DNA of 64,000 bases from G965200765 sp965200765 (lineage in GTDB: Bacteria; Pseudomonadota; Gammaproteobacteria; Arenicellales; JAJDZL01): positions 992,001-1,056,000 of the forward strand of contig OZ241380.1 in NCBI GenBank assembly GCA_965200765.1, read 5' to 3'. The notes beneath the pieces were generated by a model. That model saw nothing but the letters and a program-made list of their open reading frames with translations. It was not told where the DNA came from and searched no databases. This document shows positions 35,950-44,834 of this stretch, one piece after another. The first letter of the stretch is position 1, and each line of letters starts with the position of its first letter. The position numbers and the translations under genes are program-made.

Positions 35950-36666
35950 TCACTGAGTGTTGATTTTCACATCTTCAATATTGACGTGACGAATATCTTT
36001 TCCTTCAACGAAGTACACCACATGTTCGCAAATGTTGCACGCCCGGTCTCCAACTCTTTCCAGCGCACGCAAGGCCCACAGTACATCCACTGCATCAGTT
36101 ACATAGTCAACATCTTTTTTCATGCCGCGAATCGTGTCGCGAATTGTTTTCTTGTATAGCTTGTCAATGTACTGATCATCCTGAATCACTGCCATTGCCT
36201 TGTCTGCATCGAATTCCGAGAAGGCGTTAAGTGTTTCCTGGTACAACCGCAGGACTTCTTGTGCTATGGTCCGGAGCTTTTCGTATATGTCAGGACGTTG
36301 ATCGCTTTCCGAAATGCTGACAGCCATGTTGCTTAAGCGGTGAATTTCATCACCAATGCGCTCCAGGTCGTTGACCGTCTTGGTTATAGCAATCACAAAA
36401 CGAAGATCGCTTGCGACGGGCTGACGGCTTGCTAGCAAAAGAATGCTGGATTGATCAATTTCCACTTCCATTTGGTCAATGCGTTTCTCATTGTCGGCAA
36501 CCAAATTCGCCAGTGTACGATCACTGTTGCTTAACGCTTCAATAGTGTTCAACAGTTGTAGCTCGACCAGTTGGCCCATCTCCATTGCCTTGAACTTCAA
36601 ATTTTCAAGTTCAACATCAAAGCGGGTGGAGTAGTGTCCTTCCACATTGGTAGCACTGATTGTCAT
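35950..36666 (-). CDS. phoU: Phosphate transport regulator PhoU
   Basis: Helical-bundle protein that restrains PstSCAB and PhoR when phosphate is ample. Two PhoU repeats are visible, each with a metal-binding region: RFVIAITKTVNDLERIGDEI in the first and WALRALERVGDRACNICEH in the second. 238 aa is standard. No pst or phoBR genes lie next to it, so it is separated from its usual operon or at its end with the rest elsewhere. Confidence 0.93.
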   Translation of the reverse strand: MTISATNVEGHYSTRFDVELENLKFKAMEMGQLVELQLLNTIEALSNSDRTLANLVADNEKRIDQMEVEIDQSSILLLASRQPVASDLRFVIAITKTVNDLERIGDEIHRLSNMAVSISESDQRPDIYEKLRTIAQEVLRLYQETLNAFSEFDADKAMAVIQDDQYIDKLYKKTIRDTIRGMKKDVDYVTDAVDVLWALRALERVGDRACNICEHVVYFVEGKDIRHVNIEDVKINTQ

Positions 36667-37339
36667 GGATGATTAAATCAGAAGTTCCATAAGTAATTGT
36701 CTCGCTTCAATTGGTGACGATGAGTCAGAAGTCGAGACGCGCAACGGGGTTAGAAGCACCAGGTGATTTCCTGCGGTTCGGACGGTTGTTTGTTGATTGA
36801 ATTTAATATTTGTGTCACGGCAAACTATTTTACTGTAAAAACCCCTGTGGATTTCAACACAAAATTTACAGATTTGAAAGGAAGTGGTTTGATCATCTCA
36901 GATTGACGGATTTCAATCTACCGTATCAGATTTTCTGGTTTAAGTCCGTGTTGCTGGAAATTGAAAGACATGATTTGAATTGTTCACAGTAAATGTTAAA
37001 ACAACATCATTCAACGCAATTTCAACGACACAAAATCGTGATTCAAAAAATTTGGCGAGGAGGACTCAAGAATTGCTGTTGAAAGCCAATCAAGCAGTAT
37101 GTGCACTACAACTACATGAGGCATTTGAAGAACATTCGAGAACACACCAAGCCGGTTCTTGATATAGTAGTCTTCGGTGTTCAATCACCGGAGAATCTTG
37201 GCGCAACCAGTGAAATTACCAAGAAACACCGTGACAGGAATTTTGTTTGTAAATGATTACCGGAATATCCTGAACGAACAGAGTTCACTAATTCTTTTGG
37301 CTTCCCGCCTGGCATGTAATTTGAAAGTTTAATACAGTG
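36667..37339. other. Intergenic region between phoU and the RodZ-like gene
   Basis: About 670 bp, AT-rich. Two short frames (36810-36992 and 36980-37162) have no ribosome-binding site or recognisable content. No repeat, RNA or terminator was identified. Confidence 0.4.
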
Positions 37340-38788
37340 TCAGGAAAGACGATCACTGTGTATCAAATTCGTATTCGATTCTGAACTGTCTGGATTGGAG
37401 GATGGTGTCTCAATTGTAGTCGTTGCTTCGCTTGGAGTAAGCAATCCATTTACCAAGGAACCCAACGTGTCGCGATGTTGCCAGCCGACTATGGCAGCTC
37501 CGGTAATGAGGGCGAATATAACCAGACGCACAAACTTTGTTCGAAATCCAAATGAACGGCGTTTCCTTTCGGTAGTTTGCGAGAGATCCAGATCTTCCAT
37601 CTCCAAGGCCGGAATTACACCGAGAACGGGATCGTTTTCAATCAATTTATCGGCATCAAGATTGAGGTAATTTGCGTAAGCTCGAACATGGCCAGTAGCA
37701 TATGCAACACCGTAAAGTTTCTCGTAATCGTTATTTTCTATCGCTTCAATTGTGGTTACTGGCAAGTGAAAAAATTCTGCGACTTCCTTGACGGTTAAGT
37801 TCAGGGATTTTCTGGTGTTCGCCAGTTGTTGGCCTGTAGTAAGGCGATCAAGTTTGTCTACAGCCGGCGTTGATTTCTTGGTAAGCGTCAAGTGTTCAGG
37901 AATTGCTTTATGCAGTGTCAATGGTTGTTCTTCACTCGATAGAGGGTCAACGGCTTGATCGACTGCGCGTGGTGAGTGTCCCAAGAGTGTAATTGGATGT
38001 CCTTCACTCGGTGTCAGGCCATCAGTTTCTTCCGGCAGTTCTGGTTCAGTCGGGTGCAGTGTCCATGAATTCTTGTCGTTCAATGGCGATTGTTCCGGAT
38101 TTTCCAGTTGCTCGGAATGCAGTGACCAGGGTTGTTCTCCACTTGGTGTCAGGTCATCAGTTTCTTCCGGCAGTTCTGGTTCAGTCGGGTGTAGTGTCCA
38201 CGAGTTCTTGGCGTTCAGTGACGATTCATCCGGTTTTTCCAGTTGCTCGGAATGCAGTGACCAGGGTTGTTCTCCACTTGGTGTCAGGTCATCAGTTTCT
38301 TCCGGCAGTTCTGGTTCAGTCGGGTGTAGTGTCCACGAGTTCTTGGCGTTCAGTGGCGATTCTTCCGGTTTTTCCAGTTGCTCGGAATGCAGTGACCAAG
38401 GGTGTTCTCCACTCGGTGTCAGTTCTTCAATTTCTTCTGACAGTTCTGGTTCAGTTGGATGCAGTATCAAAGGATGCGCTTCATTCTCTGACGATTCTTG
38501 TATTTTCACGTTCTCCCGGACCGGTGTTTGCAATTTCCGCGACAGCTCACCGCCCAAGGCAGGTTCTTTTGAATTTTCGGGACGTTCCGAGTCGCGGTGA
38601 ATTTTGTTGGCCCCCGAATGATTTTTTTCAGCCGAAATATCGCCTTTTACATCCTCGTTATCAATTTTGTGACTGAATTTGATATTTGGACCGGGTTGCT
38701 TGCCTAGTCCAATAATCGGCACCTTTTTTTCCGAAGATTCGACTTCGCCGGTGCTCGAGGTGAATTTATAGTCGTCAAACTTTGCCAT
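37340..38788 (-). CDS. RodZ-like membrane HTH protein with tandem-repeat N-terminal region
   Basis: 482 residues. The C-terminal part has a RodZ-type helix-turn-helix (GQQLANTRKSLNLTVKEVA, LPVTTIEAIENNDYEKL, YATGHVRAYANYL). A basic stretch, one membrane helix (FVRLVIFALITGAAIVGW) and a ~45-residue tail follow. In RodZ the cytoplasmic HTH binds MreB. Here the HTH is unusually preceded by ~300 acidic residues including about three and a half copies of a 45-residue repeat (NSWTLHPTEPELPEE ... PWSLHSEQLEKP). The periplasmic DUF4115 domain is missing. Possibly a cell-shape or envelope scaffold. Confidence 0.75.
   Translation of the reverse strand: MAKFDDYKFTSSTGEVESSEKKVPIIGLGKQPGPNIKFSHKIDNEDVKGDISAEKNHSGANKIHRDSERPENSKEPALGGELSRKLQTPVRENVKIQESSENEAHPLILHPTEPELSEEIEELTPSGEHPWSLHSEQLEKPEESPLNAKNSWTLHPTEPELPEETDDLTPSGEQPWSLHSEQLEKPDESSLNAKNSWTLHPTEPELPEETDDLTPSGEQPWSLHSEQLENPEQSPLNDKNSWTLHPTEPELPEETDGLTPSEGHPITLLGHSPRAVDQAVDPLSSEEQPLTLHKAIPEHLTLTKKSTPAVDKLDRLTTGQQLANTRKSLNLTVKEVAEFFHLPVTTIEAIENNDYEKLYGVAYATGHVRAYANYLNLDADKLIENDPVLGVIPALEMEDLDLSQTTERKRRSFGFRTKFVRLVIFALITGAAIVGWQHRDTLGSLVNGLLTPSEATTTIETPSSNPDSSESNTNLIHSDRLS
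37996..38480 (-). repeat. 135-bp in-frame tandem repeats within the RodZ-like gene
   Basis: Units start near 37996, 38131, 38266 and 38401 (last partial). The two central units are almost identical in DNA sequence and the outer ones are diverged. The unit length of 45 codons keeps the frame, so copy number can change by recombination without breaking the gene. Confidence 0.85.
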
Positions 38789-38882
38789 CTTCAGTGGTCA
38801 TCTGCGATGAGAAAAGCAATGTAAATTGTTCAATTTATTCAATAATATCAGTCAATTTTAACATAAAACACAAAAAATTTTC

Positions 38883-39347
38883 CTATGCAACCACATAAGC
38901 GCCTGTTCCGACTGCAATCAACAAGTTTTCGTTGTTGTGCAGTTCCATGCGCGTAACCGCAACTTTATTGCCGGCGCGCAACACGAATCCACTCGCAATG
39001 AATTGCTCCCCGATACCTGGGCGAAGGTAGTCCACCCGTAAGTCAATCGTGCCGGTGTGAGCAAATTGCTTCAACTTCTCTTCCTTTGTAAGTATTTGTT
39101 TTTGTGTAGTAACCTCGGTAAATGCAACAATTCCACCGATGACATCCAGAACGGTTGAAATGATCCCTCCGTGCAACGTGCCGCGGACAAAATTTCCAAT
39201 GAATTCTTCGCGCCTGTCTATAACCAGTTTCGGTGCTTTTGTCTCCAGATCAATAATTTTGAAATTCAGCCATTTATGGAATGGTATACTTTCTTCGAAA
39301 ATTTGGTGTATATGCGCCCATGTATCAGAATTTGTTGCAGTTGTCAT
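38883..39347 (-). CDS. yigI: Hotdog-fold acyl-CoA thioesterase (YigI-like)
   Basis: 154 residues with the PaaI/YigI-type hotdog signature LHGGIISTVLDVIGGIVAF, then TGTIDLRVDYLRPG and LRAGNKVAVTRMELHN. These segments match E. coli YigI, a medium/long-chain acyl-CoA thioesterase, closely from memory. Cytoplasmic, no signal. Divergent from the DinB gene. Confidence 0.87.
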   Translation of the reverse strand: MTTATNSDTWAHIHQIFEESIPFHKWLNFKIIDLETKAPKLVIDRREEFIGNFVRGTLHGGIISTVLDVIGGIVAFTEVTTQKQILTKEEKLKQFAHTGTIDLRVDYLRPGIGEQFIASGFVLRAGNKVAVTRMELHNNENLLIAVGTGAYVVA

Positions 39348-39429
39348 CCACTGTCTCCATTAATGTACAAAATACGGTATACTAACCAAATTCAATCAAA
39401 TATACCTAAACATCTCACGCGGAAACGAT

Positions 39430-39939
39430 ATGGACAGCCATCAAATAATGCCCAGATACAATGCTTGGGCAAACGACAAAATTTACGAAATGTGCGGGCA
39501 ACTGAGCCTGGATGCTTACCATAAGGACCGTCAGGCATTTTTTGGTTCAATTCACAATACTCTCAATCACATTCTGCTTGTGGACCGGCTTTGGGTTGCT
39601 CGTTTGAAGGGCGACGATGTGAAGGGTATAACATCCCTTGACCAGATTCTGTATAAGGAATTCAAAGAACTCTCATCAGCTCGCGAGGTTCAAGATCAGA
39701 AATTCATTGAACTGGTTGACGGGATGGCTAGCAAAGATTTCGGCAAAAAATTGAAATATCAGCGTATAAATGGCAAAGAATGCGAGGATGCCAAAGGGGA
39801 GATGTTGATTACCCTGTATAACCATCAGACGCATCACCGGGGCCAAGTACACACCATGCTGACTCAAATTGGACTCAGCCCGCCGGATATGGATGTCACT
39901 GATTTTCTGCAGTCGGAAAATTCAGATATCAAACGTTGA
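39430..39939 (+). CDS. DinB-family protein
   Basis: Four-helix-bundle DinB/YfiT superfamily, often metal- or thiol-dependent transferases. It starts MDSHQIMPRYNAWANDKIYE. The three metal His positions are visible in TLNHILLVDRLW and LYNHQTHHRGQVHTML. 169 aa is normal. Substrate unknown. It ends 33 bp before a tRNA gene. Confidence 0.87.
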   Translation: MDSHQIMPRYNAWANDKIYEMCGQLSLDAYHKDRQAFFGSIHNTLNHILLVDRLWVARLKGDDVKGITSLDQILYKEFKELSSAREVQDQKFIELVDGMASKDFGKKLKYQRINGKECEDAKGEMLITLYNHQTHHRGQVHTMLTQIGLSPPDMDVTDFLQSENSDIKR

Positions 39940-39972
39940 TTGTAATCCGGCTCGATTAACGTCACTGTTCGT

Positions 39973-40048
39973 GGGGCGGTAGCTCAGTTGGGAGAGCGTA
40001 GCGTTCGCAATGCTAAGGTCGGGAGTTCGATCCTCCTCCGCTCCACCA
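39973..40048 (+). tRNA. tRNA-Ala (anticodon CGC)
   Basis: 76 nt cloverleaf including encoded CCA. Acceptor GGGGCGG pairs with CCGCTCC and has the G3:U70 pair that marks alanine tRNAs. D-stem GCTC/GAGC, anticodon stem TAGCG/TGCTA with loop TTCGCAA (anticodon CGC, reading GCG), T-stem GGGAG/CTCCT with loop TTCGATC. The CGC isoacceptor is less common than UGC and GGC. Confidence 0.95.
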
Positions 40049-40067
40049 TTCTTGATATTTTGATTTT

Positions 40068-40541
40068 TTGCATGTAGTGGTTATCGTGAGCAAATATGCC
40101 AAAGATTCCTTGGTGAGTGGAGTTTCTCTGGAGCGGGTCATTCAAATCGGAAAAGACCGAACCATTTCATTTTTGGGCGAGGACCTACGAGTTTATGAAA
40201 CTCCGTCCATGATCGCTGATATTGAATATGCCTGTCGCGACCTGCTTGTGGCCCACTTGCTGACGGACTGGGATTCCGTCGGTATTGAGGTGAATATCAA
40301 ACATCTTGCTGCGACGCCGATCAACGAAAGTGTATTGGTGCACGTATCCATTCAGGATATTCAGGAAAAATGCGTCCGATTCGACTGTCAGGTAAGCGAT
40401 TCCCAGGAAATCGTGGGACGCGGCACTCACGACCGATACATCATCAATGTTGACCAGCATCGCTCCCGGATACAGAAGAAACACCAGACAATGCGCCAGA
40501 ACCCTAAGAGCTTGCGGACTCCGACTCCTGATTCTGATTGA
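40068..40541 (+). CDS. Hotdog thioesterase, FlK (fluoroacetyl-CoA thioesterase)-like
   Basis: 157 residues matching the FlK-like pattern: a Thr/Pro/Ala-rich helix start (VYETPSMIADIEYACRDLL), SVGIEVNIKHLAATPINESV and IVGRGTHDRYIIN. The substrate is probably a small acyl-CoA; fluoroacetyl-CoA specificity is not implied. The start is unclear: TTG at 40068, GTG at 40077 or GTG at 40086, none with a good ribosome-binding site. Its 3' end overlaps the convergent adaptor gene by 38 bp. Confidence 0.78.
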   Translation: MHVVVIVSKYAKDSLVSGVSLERVIQIGKDRTISFLGEDLRVYETPSMIADIEYACRDLLVAHLLTDWDSVGIEVNIKHLAATPINESVLVHVSIQDIQEKCVRFDCQVSDSQEIVGRGTHDRYIINVDQHRSRIQKKHQTMRQNPKSLRTPTPDSD

Positions 40542-41667
40542 CAATTCTGATTTTCTGTCCGGGTGTTAATCGTTCATTGCCGCGCACAACAACAATGTCG
40601 CCGGTACTCAAGCCGGAAGTCACCTCGAATCGATTTTCAACTGCATTACCAATTGAAATAATGCGTGGCACTGCAGTATCTTCATTGACCACATAGACGA
40701 TATGATTCGCGCCTTGCGTGATAATGGCATCTTTGTGGACAGTCATGGCATCTCGTTCCTTTGAAATCGGAATTTCAACGACTACATTTTGATTGATCGC
40801 CAATGTCTTGTAAGCATCGTTCATTTCAAAAGCAAATCGAACAGCACGAGTTCTGGTACTGAAATGCTCCTCGGGAATAAATGTTCGAACAGCCGCCTCG
40901 AATCTTGTTCCATCGTCAAACTGGGCAAATATGGCATCATCAATGTTCAATGATCCGACATATCGGTAGGGGATGTCCGCTTCGATTTCCAAACTTTGAT
41001 CGGCGACAATTCGAACAATCTTTGTGCCGATATGAGCATACTGTCCTTCTTCAATGAACTGTTCGACGATAACACCATCGTACGGAGCGATAATTTCAGT
41101 CAACTCGACGCGGTGATTCGCCAAATCCAAATCTCTCAGTGCCAGTTGCTGGTTCGCTTCTGCTTCCCCCAAAGACTCACGCGCGGCTTGCAGCAACAGC
41201 ACAGAATCTTCGTGTTCTGCCTTGGTGGTGGCGGCCGACAACTGAAGTTTTGACAAGCGTTCCTCTTTTTGTTCGGCAAGTTCAAGTTCTGTTGTCCGGC
41301 GCTTGATGGTCCACATTGCCATCTGTGCTTTGGCTTCCGCTGTTCGTTTTGCCAACTCCAGCGTTGATGAATCCAGTGTTGCAACGACTTGTCCTTCATC
41401 AACCCGGTCGCCAACCCGTGCCCGAATTTCATTCACCAATCCTGCTACGGCTGTATCAATAGTTCCTGACCGGTGAGATACAAGTTTACCGAACACAGAG
41501 ACAGTCTCGTTGACAGACACCAATGTAACCGGGTCCACCTCTACCGGCGAAACGAATCCCTGTCCCCAAGCGTGGCTATAACTGCTTACGCCAAGGATAA
41601 CAATGGCCACGCGGAAACAGTTATAGATTCTGCATATCCGGTTTTGTTTTTCTGGTTTCTTAGTCAT
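40504..41667 (-). CDS. Periplasmic adaptor subunit of an RND-type efflux system (HlyD/MFP family)
   Basis: 387 residues: N-terminal signal-like segment (VAIVILGVSSYSHAWG), lipoyl half-motif VNEIRARVGDRVDEGQVVATLD, a long coiled-coil hairpin (about residues 100-180), second half LTEIIAPYDGVIVEQFIEEG, then beta-barrel and membrane-proximal domains. These proteins bridge inner-membrane pumps and outer-membrane channels. No RND pump or TolC-like gene adjoins it, so it is an orphan here. Confidence 0.85.
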   Translation of the reverse strand: MTKKPEKQNRICRIYNCFRVAIVILGVSSYSHAWGQGFVSPVEVDPVTLVSVNETVSVFGKLVSHRSGTIDTAVAGLVNEIRARVGDRVDEGQVVATLDSSTLELAKRTAEAKAQMAMWTIKRRTTELELAEQKEERLSKLQLSAATTKAEHEDSVLLLQAARESLGEAEANQQLALRDLDLANHRVELTEIIAPYDGVIVEQFIEEGQYAHIGTKIVRIVADQSLEIEADIPYRYVGSLNIDDAIFAQFDDGTRFEAAVRTFIPEEHFSTRTRAVRFAFEMNDAYKTLAINQNVVVEIPISKERDAMTVHKDAIITQGANHIVYVVNEDTAVPRIISIGNAVENRFEVTSGLSTGDIVVVRGNERLTPGQKIRIVNQNQESESASS

Positions 41668-41767
41668 CAGTGAGTGAAAGAATGTTGGATTATTGATTAT
41701 ATTATTGTACAGAATTTTGATTTTCTACACTCATTATCATTCGAGTTCCTGCCGAAAGAGGATTCCA

Positions 41768-42751
41768 GTGTTTAAGTACTTGTTGATTGTTGCAAGTGTT
41801 GCAGTTGTTGTGTACTTGGTGTACAGCCTGTATCGCATGGTCAGCATGCCGGGTCAGTCTTATTTTGGCGCACCGCCGCAACTATCTCAATCAGAACAGG
41901 AAATTGAGCACAATCTTCGCCGGTACATCAACCAGATTGCTGGTGAAATCGGTGAACGCAATGTCCATACTCCGGAAGCCCTTGAAGCAACGTTGCAATA
42001 CATTTCCAGTGAGTTCACGAAGTATGGCTACGAGGTGCAACAGGAAGATTTCATCGCTGCCGGACAGTACGAAGTTTCAAACATTTATGTTGAATTGCCG
42101 GGTACTACTGACGAAGTTGTGGTTGTAGGTGCTCATTACGATACGGTGCCCGGTTCGCCGGGTGCCAACGACAATACGACTGGCATTGCCGCACTTCTGG
42201 AACTTGCGCGCATTCACAGGGAAGACCAGTCCGGACCCAGCATTCGGTTCATCGCGTTTGTCAATGAAGAACCCCCGTTTTTTGGCCGAGACATGGGGAG
42301 CATGGAGCATGCCACTCGAGCCATGCAACGCGGTGAAAATATCATCTGCATGTTTTCACTCGAAACGATCGGTTTCTACACCAACGAAGCAAACAGCCAG
42401 CGCTATCCGTTTCCGTTTTCATTGTTTTATCCGAGTACGGGAAATTTTCTTGGCTTTGTCGGCAACTCCAAGTCCCGCGCTCATGTGCATCGGGCGATTC
42501 TGGCATTTCGTGAAACAGCCACAATACCCTCTGAAGGACTGTCGGCACCGCGTATTGTCGCAGACATCAACCGTTCAGACCAGATTTCATTTTGGCGCCA
42601 TGGCATACCGGCAATGATGATTACCGACACTGCGGATTTTCGCTATACGCAATATCACCAGCCAACCGACACACCGGAAATCATCAACTTTCCGGAATTC
42701 GCACGGGTGGTCTATGGACTAACAGGGGTCGTGCGAGAATACATGAAATAG
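41768..42751 (+). CDS. M28-family zinc aminopeptidase, membrane-anchored
   Basis: Start GTG at 41768 with AGAGG upstream, giving an N-terminal anchor or signal (YLLIVASVAVVVYLVYSLY). M28 zinc motifs: GAHYDTVPGSPGANDNTTG (His and Asp ligands), FVNEEPPFF (catalytic and ligand Glu) and TDTADFRYTQYHQPTDTP near the C-terminus (last His ligand). 327 aa. Likely trims peptides on the periplasmic side; exact substrate unknown. Confidence 0.88.
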   Translation: MFKYLLIVASVAVVVYLVYSLYRMVSMPGQSYFGAPPQLSQSEQEIEHNLRRYINQIAGEIGERNVHTPEALEATLQYISSEFTKYGYEVQQEDFIAAGQYEVSNIYVELPGTTDEVVVVGAHYDTVPGSPGANDNTTGIAALLELARIHREDQSGPSIRFIAFVNEEPPFFGRDMGSMEHATRAMQRGENIICMFSLETIGFYTNEANSQRYPFPFSLFYPSTGNFLGFVGNSKSRAHVHRAILAFRETATIPSEGLSAPRIVADINRSDQISFWRHGIPAMMITDTADFRYTQYHQPTDTPEIINFPEFARVVYGLTGVVREYMK

Positions 42752-42764
42752 CTGTTACCGGGAG

Positions 42765-43061
42765 TCATTCAACCTCGTAGCCTTCAATAATCAACAACTT
42801 GGAACTCGCCGATTCTTCCCGAAGTTGCAGTGCCGGTGAATATTCGTCCGAACTCCACCAGGCTTTTGCCTGCTCTACGCTTTCAAATTCGATGATGACC
42901 AGGCGATTGGGGTCCCATTCACCTTCCAAATTTTCAAAGCTTCCGCCGCGCACAAGGTAGCGACCTCCAAATTTGTCCACGGTGTTGGTCACCAGTTTCT
43001 GATATTCGCCAAATAGAACCGGATCATGGACGGTTACTTGAACAACAACATATCCTGCCAA
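42765..43061 (-). CDS. DUF1330 family protein
   Basis: 98 residues of the dimeric alpha/beta-barrel (ferredoxin-like) DUF1330 family: AGYVVVQVTVHDPVLFGEY, GGRYLVRGGSFENLEGEW and VIIEFESVEQAKAWWSSDEY. Function of the family is not established. Single gene, convergent with the M28 peptidase. Confidence 0.88.
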   Translation of the reverse strand: MAGYVVVQVTVHDPVLFGEYQKLVTNTVDKFGGRYLVRGGSFENLEGEWDPNRLVIIEFESVEQAKAWWSSDEYSPALQLREESASSKLLIIEGYEVE

Positions 43062-43224
43062 AGCAATTTCTCCTTGTATTGTTTCATAAATGATTTCTGT
43101 GTGAGATGTAGCCCTTATAATTTCAGACTTTTCACAGGTAAATTTCCGGTCCCCATTATATTGGTTCGACTACGGGTCGTTCTGGTTGAATAGACTCCGG
43201 TGATTGAGGTGCAGCAAAAAATTC

Positions 43225-43902
43225 ATGGTTGAAACAATTGAAGTACAAACGCAACCAAATCCGCAATTGTCAGTGATCTGGTTGCATGGTCTGGGTGCCA
43301 GTGGGCATGATTTTGAACCAGTAGTGCCATACTTGGCAATACCCCCGCAGTACTCGGTTCGATATATTTTTCCGCATGCACCCATGCGGGCGGTAACCAT
43401 CAATATGGGTATGAGAATGCGGGCCTGGTACGATATTGCCGATCCGGCAATTGGCCACGGCACCGAGGACCGGGATGGAATTGAAGAATCCGCTGAGATT
43501 GTACGAGATTTGATACGTCGGGAACAGACGCGGGGGTTGTCATCTAGTCAAATTGTTCTTGCAGGGTTTTCCCAGGGTGGTGCCATTGCGCTTTATGCGG
43601 GTATTCGGCATCACGAACCTTTGGCAGGAATTATGGCATTGTCAACTTATCTGCCGTTGGCAGACACAACAGAGAATGAAGCCAATCCGGTCAATTCTGA
43701 AATTCCGATACTGTATTGCCATGGAACCCTTGATCCCGTGATTTCGGTATCCGTTGCTATTCGCTCGAAAGAACTGCTGAAAAAACTTGGTTATGTCATT
43801 GAATGGAAGACTTATGAAATTCAGCATTCAGTATCGCCAGAAGAAATTTCTGACATTGGACAATGGTTGACGGAGCGATGCAGAATCGTCGCAACAGGTT
43901 GA
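43225..43902 (+). CDS. Carboxylesterase/acyl-protein-thioesterase family hydrolase
   Basis: Alpha/beta-hydrolase of the phospholipase/carboxylesterase type: WLHGLGASGHDFEPVVPYL, FPHAPMRAVTIN, nucleophile elbow LAGFSQGGAIALY, then CHGTLDPVI (Asp) and a late His (IQHSVSPEE). About 225 residues from the ATG at 43225; a TTG start at 43204 is possible. It hydrolyses ester or thioester substrates in the cytoplasm. Confidence 0.88.
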   Translation: MVETIEVQTQPNPQLSVIWLHGLGASGHDFEPVVPYLAIPPQYSVRYIFPHAPMRAVTINMGMRMRAWYDIADPAIGHGTEDRDGIEESAEIVRDLIRREQTRGLSSSQIVLAGFSQGGAIALYAGIRHHEPLAGIMALSTYLPLADTTENEANPVNSEIPILYCHGTLDPVISVSVAIRSKELLKKLGYVIEWKTYEIQHSVSPEEISDIGQWLTERCRIVATG

Positions 43903-43978
43903 GACAGGTGTCTGAGCGGTTATAGAATGGGCACTGGTGAAGATGCGTTGCTACAAGTAACAATGGGTTATTCGACTG

Positions 43979-44563
43979 TCAAGCCGTTTTCTCTTCGAGT
44001 TTCTTTCTGAGTAATTCAACGTTCTTTTTCGGTCCCACCAAATGCGGGTTGATTTCCAATGCGCGCTCAAAGGCTTTGAGTGCTTCGTCATAGTATTCAA
44101 GTGACATGAAAATCAACCCCAATCCGGCGGCCGCTCCAAAATGACGCGGTTCTCGCAAGAGTGTTTCCCGCACATCCACTAATGATTTGTCGTACTGTTC
44201 CAGAAAATAGTAAACCGTTGCGCGCTTGTTCCAGCCCTCTGCAAATTCCGGTGCGATTTGAATGATTTCGTCAAAGTACCGGATGGCGGCATTCAGGCGG
44301 CCTCGCGACATTGCAATCACTCCCTGGCGCATCAGTTGATTGACTTTCTCATTGGATGATTGCCGCCAAATTTTCCAAATCGTGTCTGTTATCTCGTTGG
44401 CAGCACTCTGATTCGTGGTACTTTGCAGGGCCGAAAACAACTCATCCAGTCTCGGATCATTCTGATCTGCCGTCAAGTCATGGGATGTAGCGACCAGTAC
44501 CAGACCGCAAACAAGAAGAACAAGTGGATTCAGCGTCATAGATTTTTTCAATTGTTTATTCAT
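43979..44563 (-). CDS. Periplasmic TPR protein
   Basis: 194 residues from the ATG at 44563: a signal-like stretch (PLVLLVCGLVLVATSHDLTA), then about three tetratricopeptide repeats with A-x-Y-F and A-x-x-F-E-R-A-L patterns (RLNAAIRYFDEIIQIAPEFA, YDEALKAFERALEINPHL). Probably a protein-interaction scaffold. Function not determined. Confidence 0.85.
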   Translation of the reverse strand: MNKQLKKSMTLNPLVLLVCGLVLVATSHDLTADQNDPRLDELFSALQSTTNQSAANEITDTIWKIWRQSSNEKVNQLMRQGVIAMSRGRLNAAIRYFDEIIQIAPEFAEGWNKRATVYYFLEQYDKSLVDVRETLLREPRHFGAAAGLGLIFMSLEYYDEALKAFERALEINPHLVGPKKNVELLRKKLEEKTA

Positions 44564-44770
44564 GATTCGTGAAATGATTGACCTTCGTGCCAATGGTTTC
44601 ACAATAGCACAAAGCACAACTGCATTGCAGGTATTCTAGGGAAATCAGATTAAATTTTCACTTGAAGGCACATTTGAAAGTGTATTCTAATGCATTGTGG
44701 TGAGAAAGTCTTTATTTCGTAGAAAAGTGTCGCAAATACGACAGCACATAGACTGTGCGTGCAATAATCT

Positions 44771-44800
44771 TTGCACCACAACACACTGGGGTTATATAAT
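44771..44800 (+). promoter_or_regulatory. Putative sigma-70 promoter of the corrinoid module
   Basis: TTGCAC (44771-44776), an 18 bp spacer and a perfect TATAAT (44795-44800), about 35 bp before the corrinoid protein ATG. A short inverted repeat (GCACA-5-TGTGC) lies just upstream near 44744-44758 and could be a regulator site. Confidence 0.5.
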
Positions 44801-44834
44801 CTCTGGCATCTTATTATCGAATTGAGGAGTTTAC

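Noticed and set aside
37996..38480. Possible CRISPR array
   Set aside because: Repeats are directly adjacent, 135 bp long and coding, with no spacers.
37993..38676. 227- and 175-codon plus-strand frames with Ser/Cys-Gly repeats
   Set aside because: They arise from the 135-bp repeats read on the wrong strand; the minus frame has the HTH and membrane helix.
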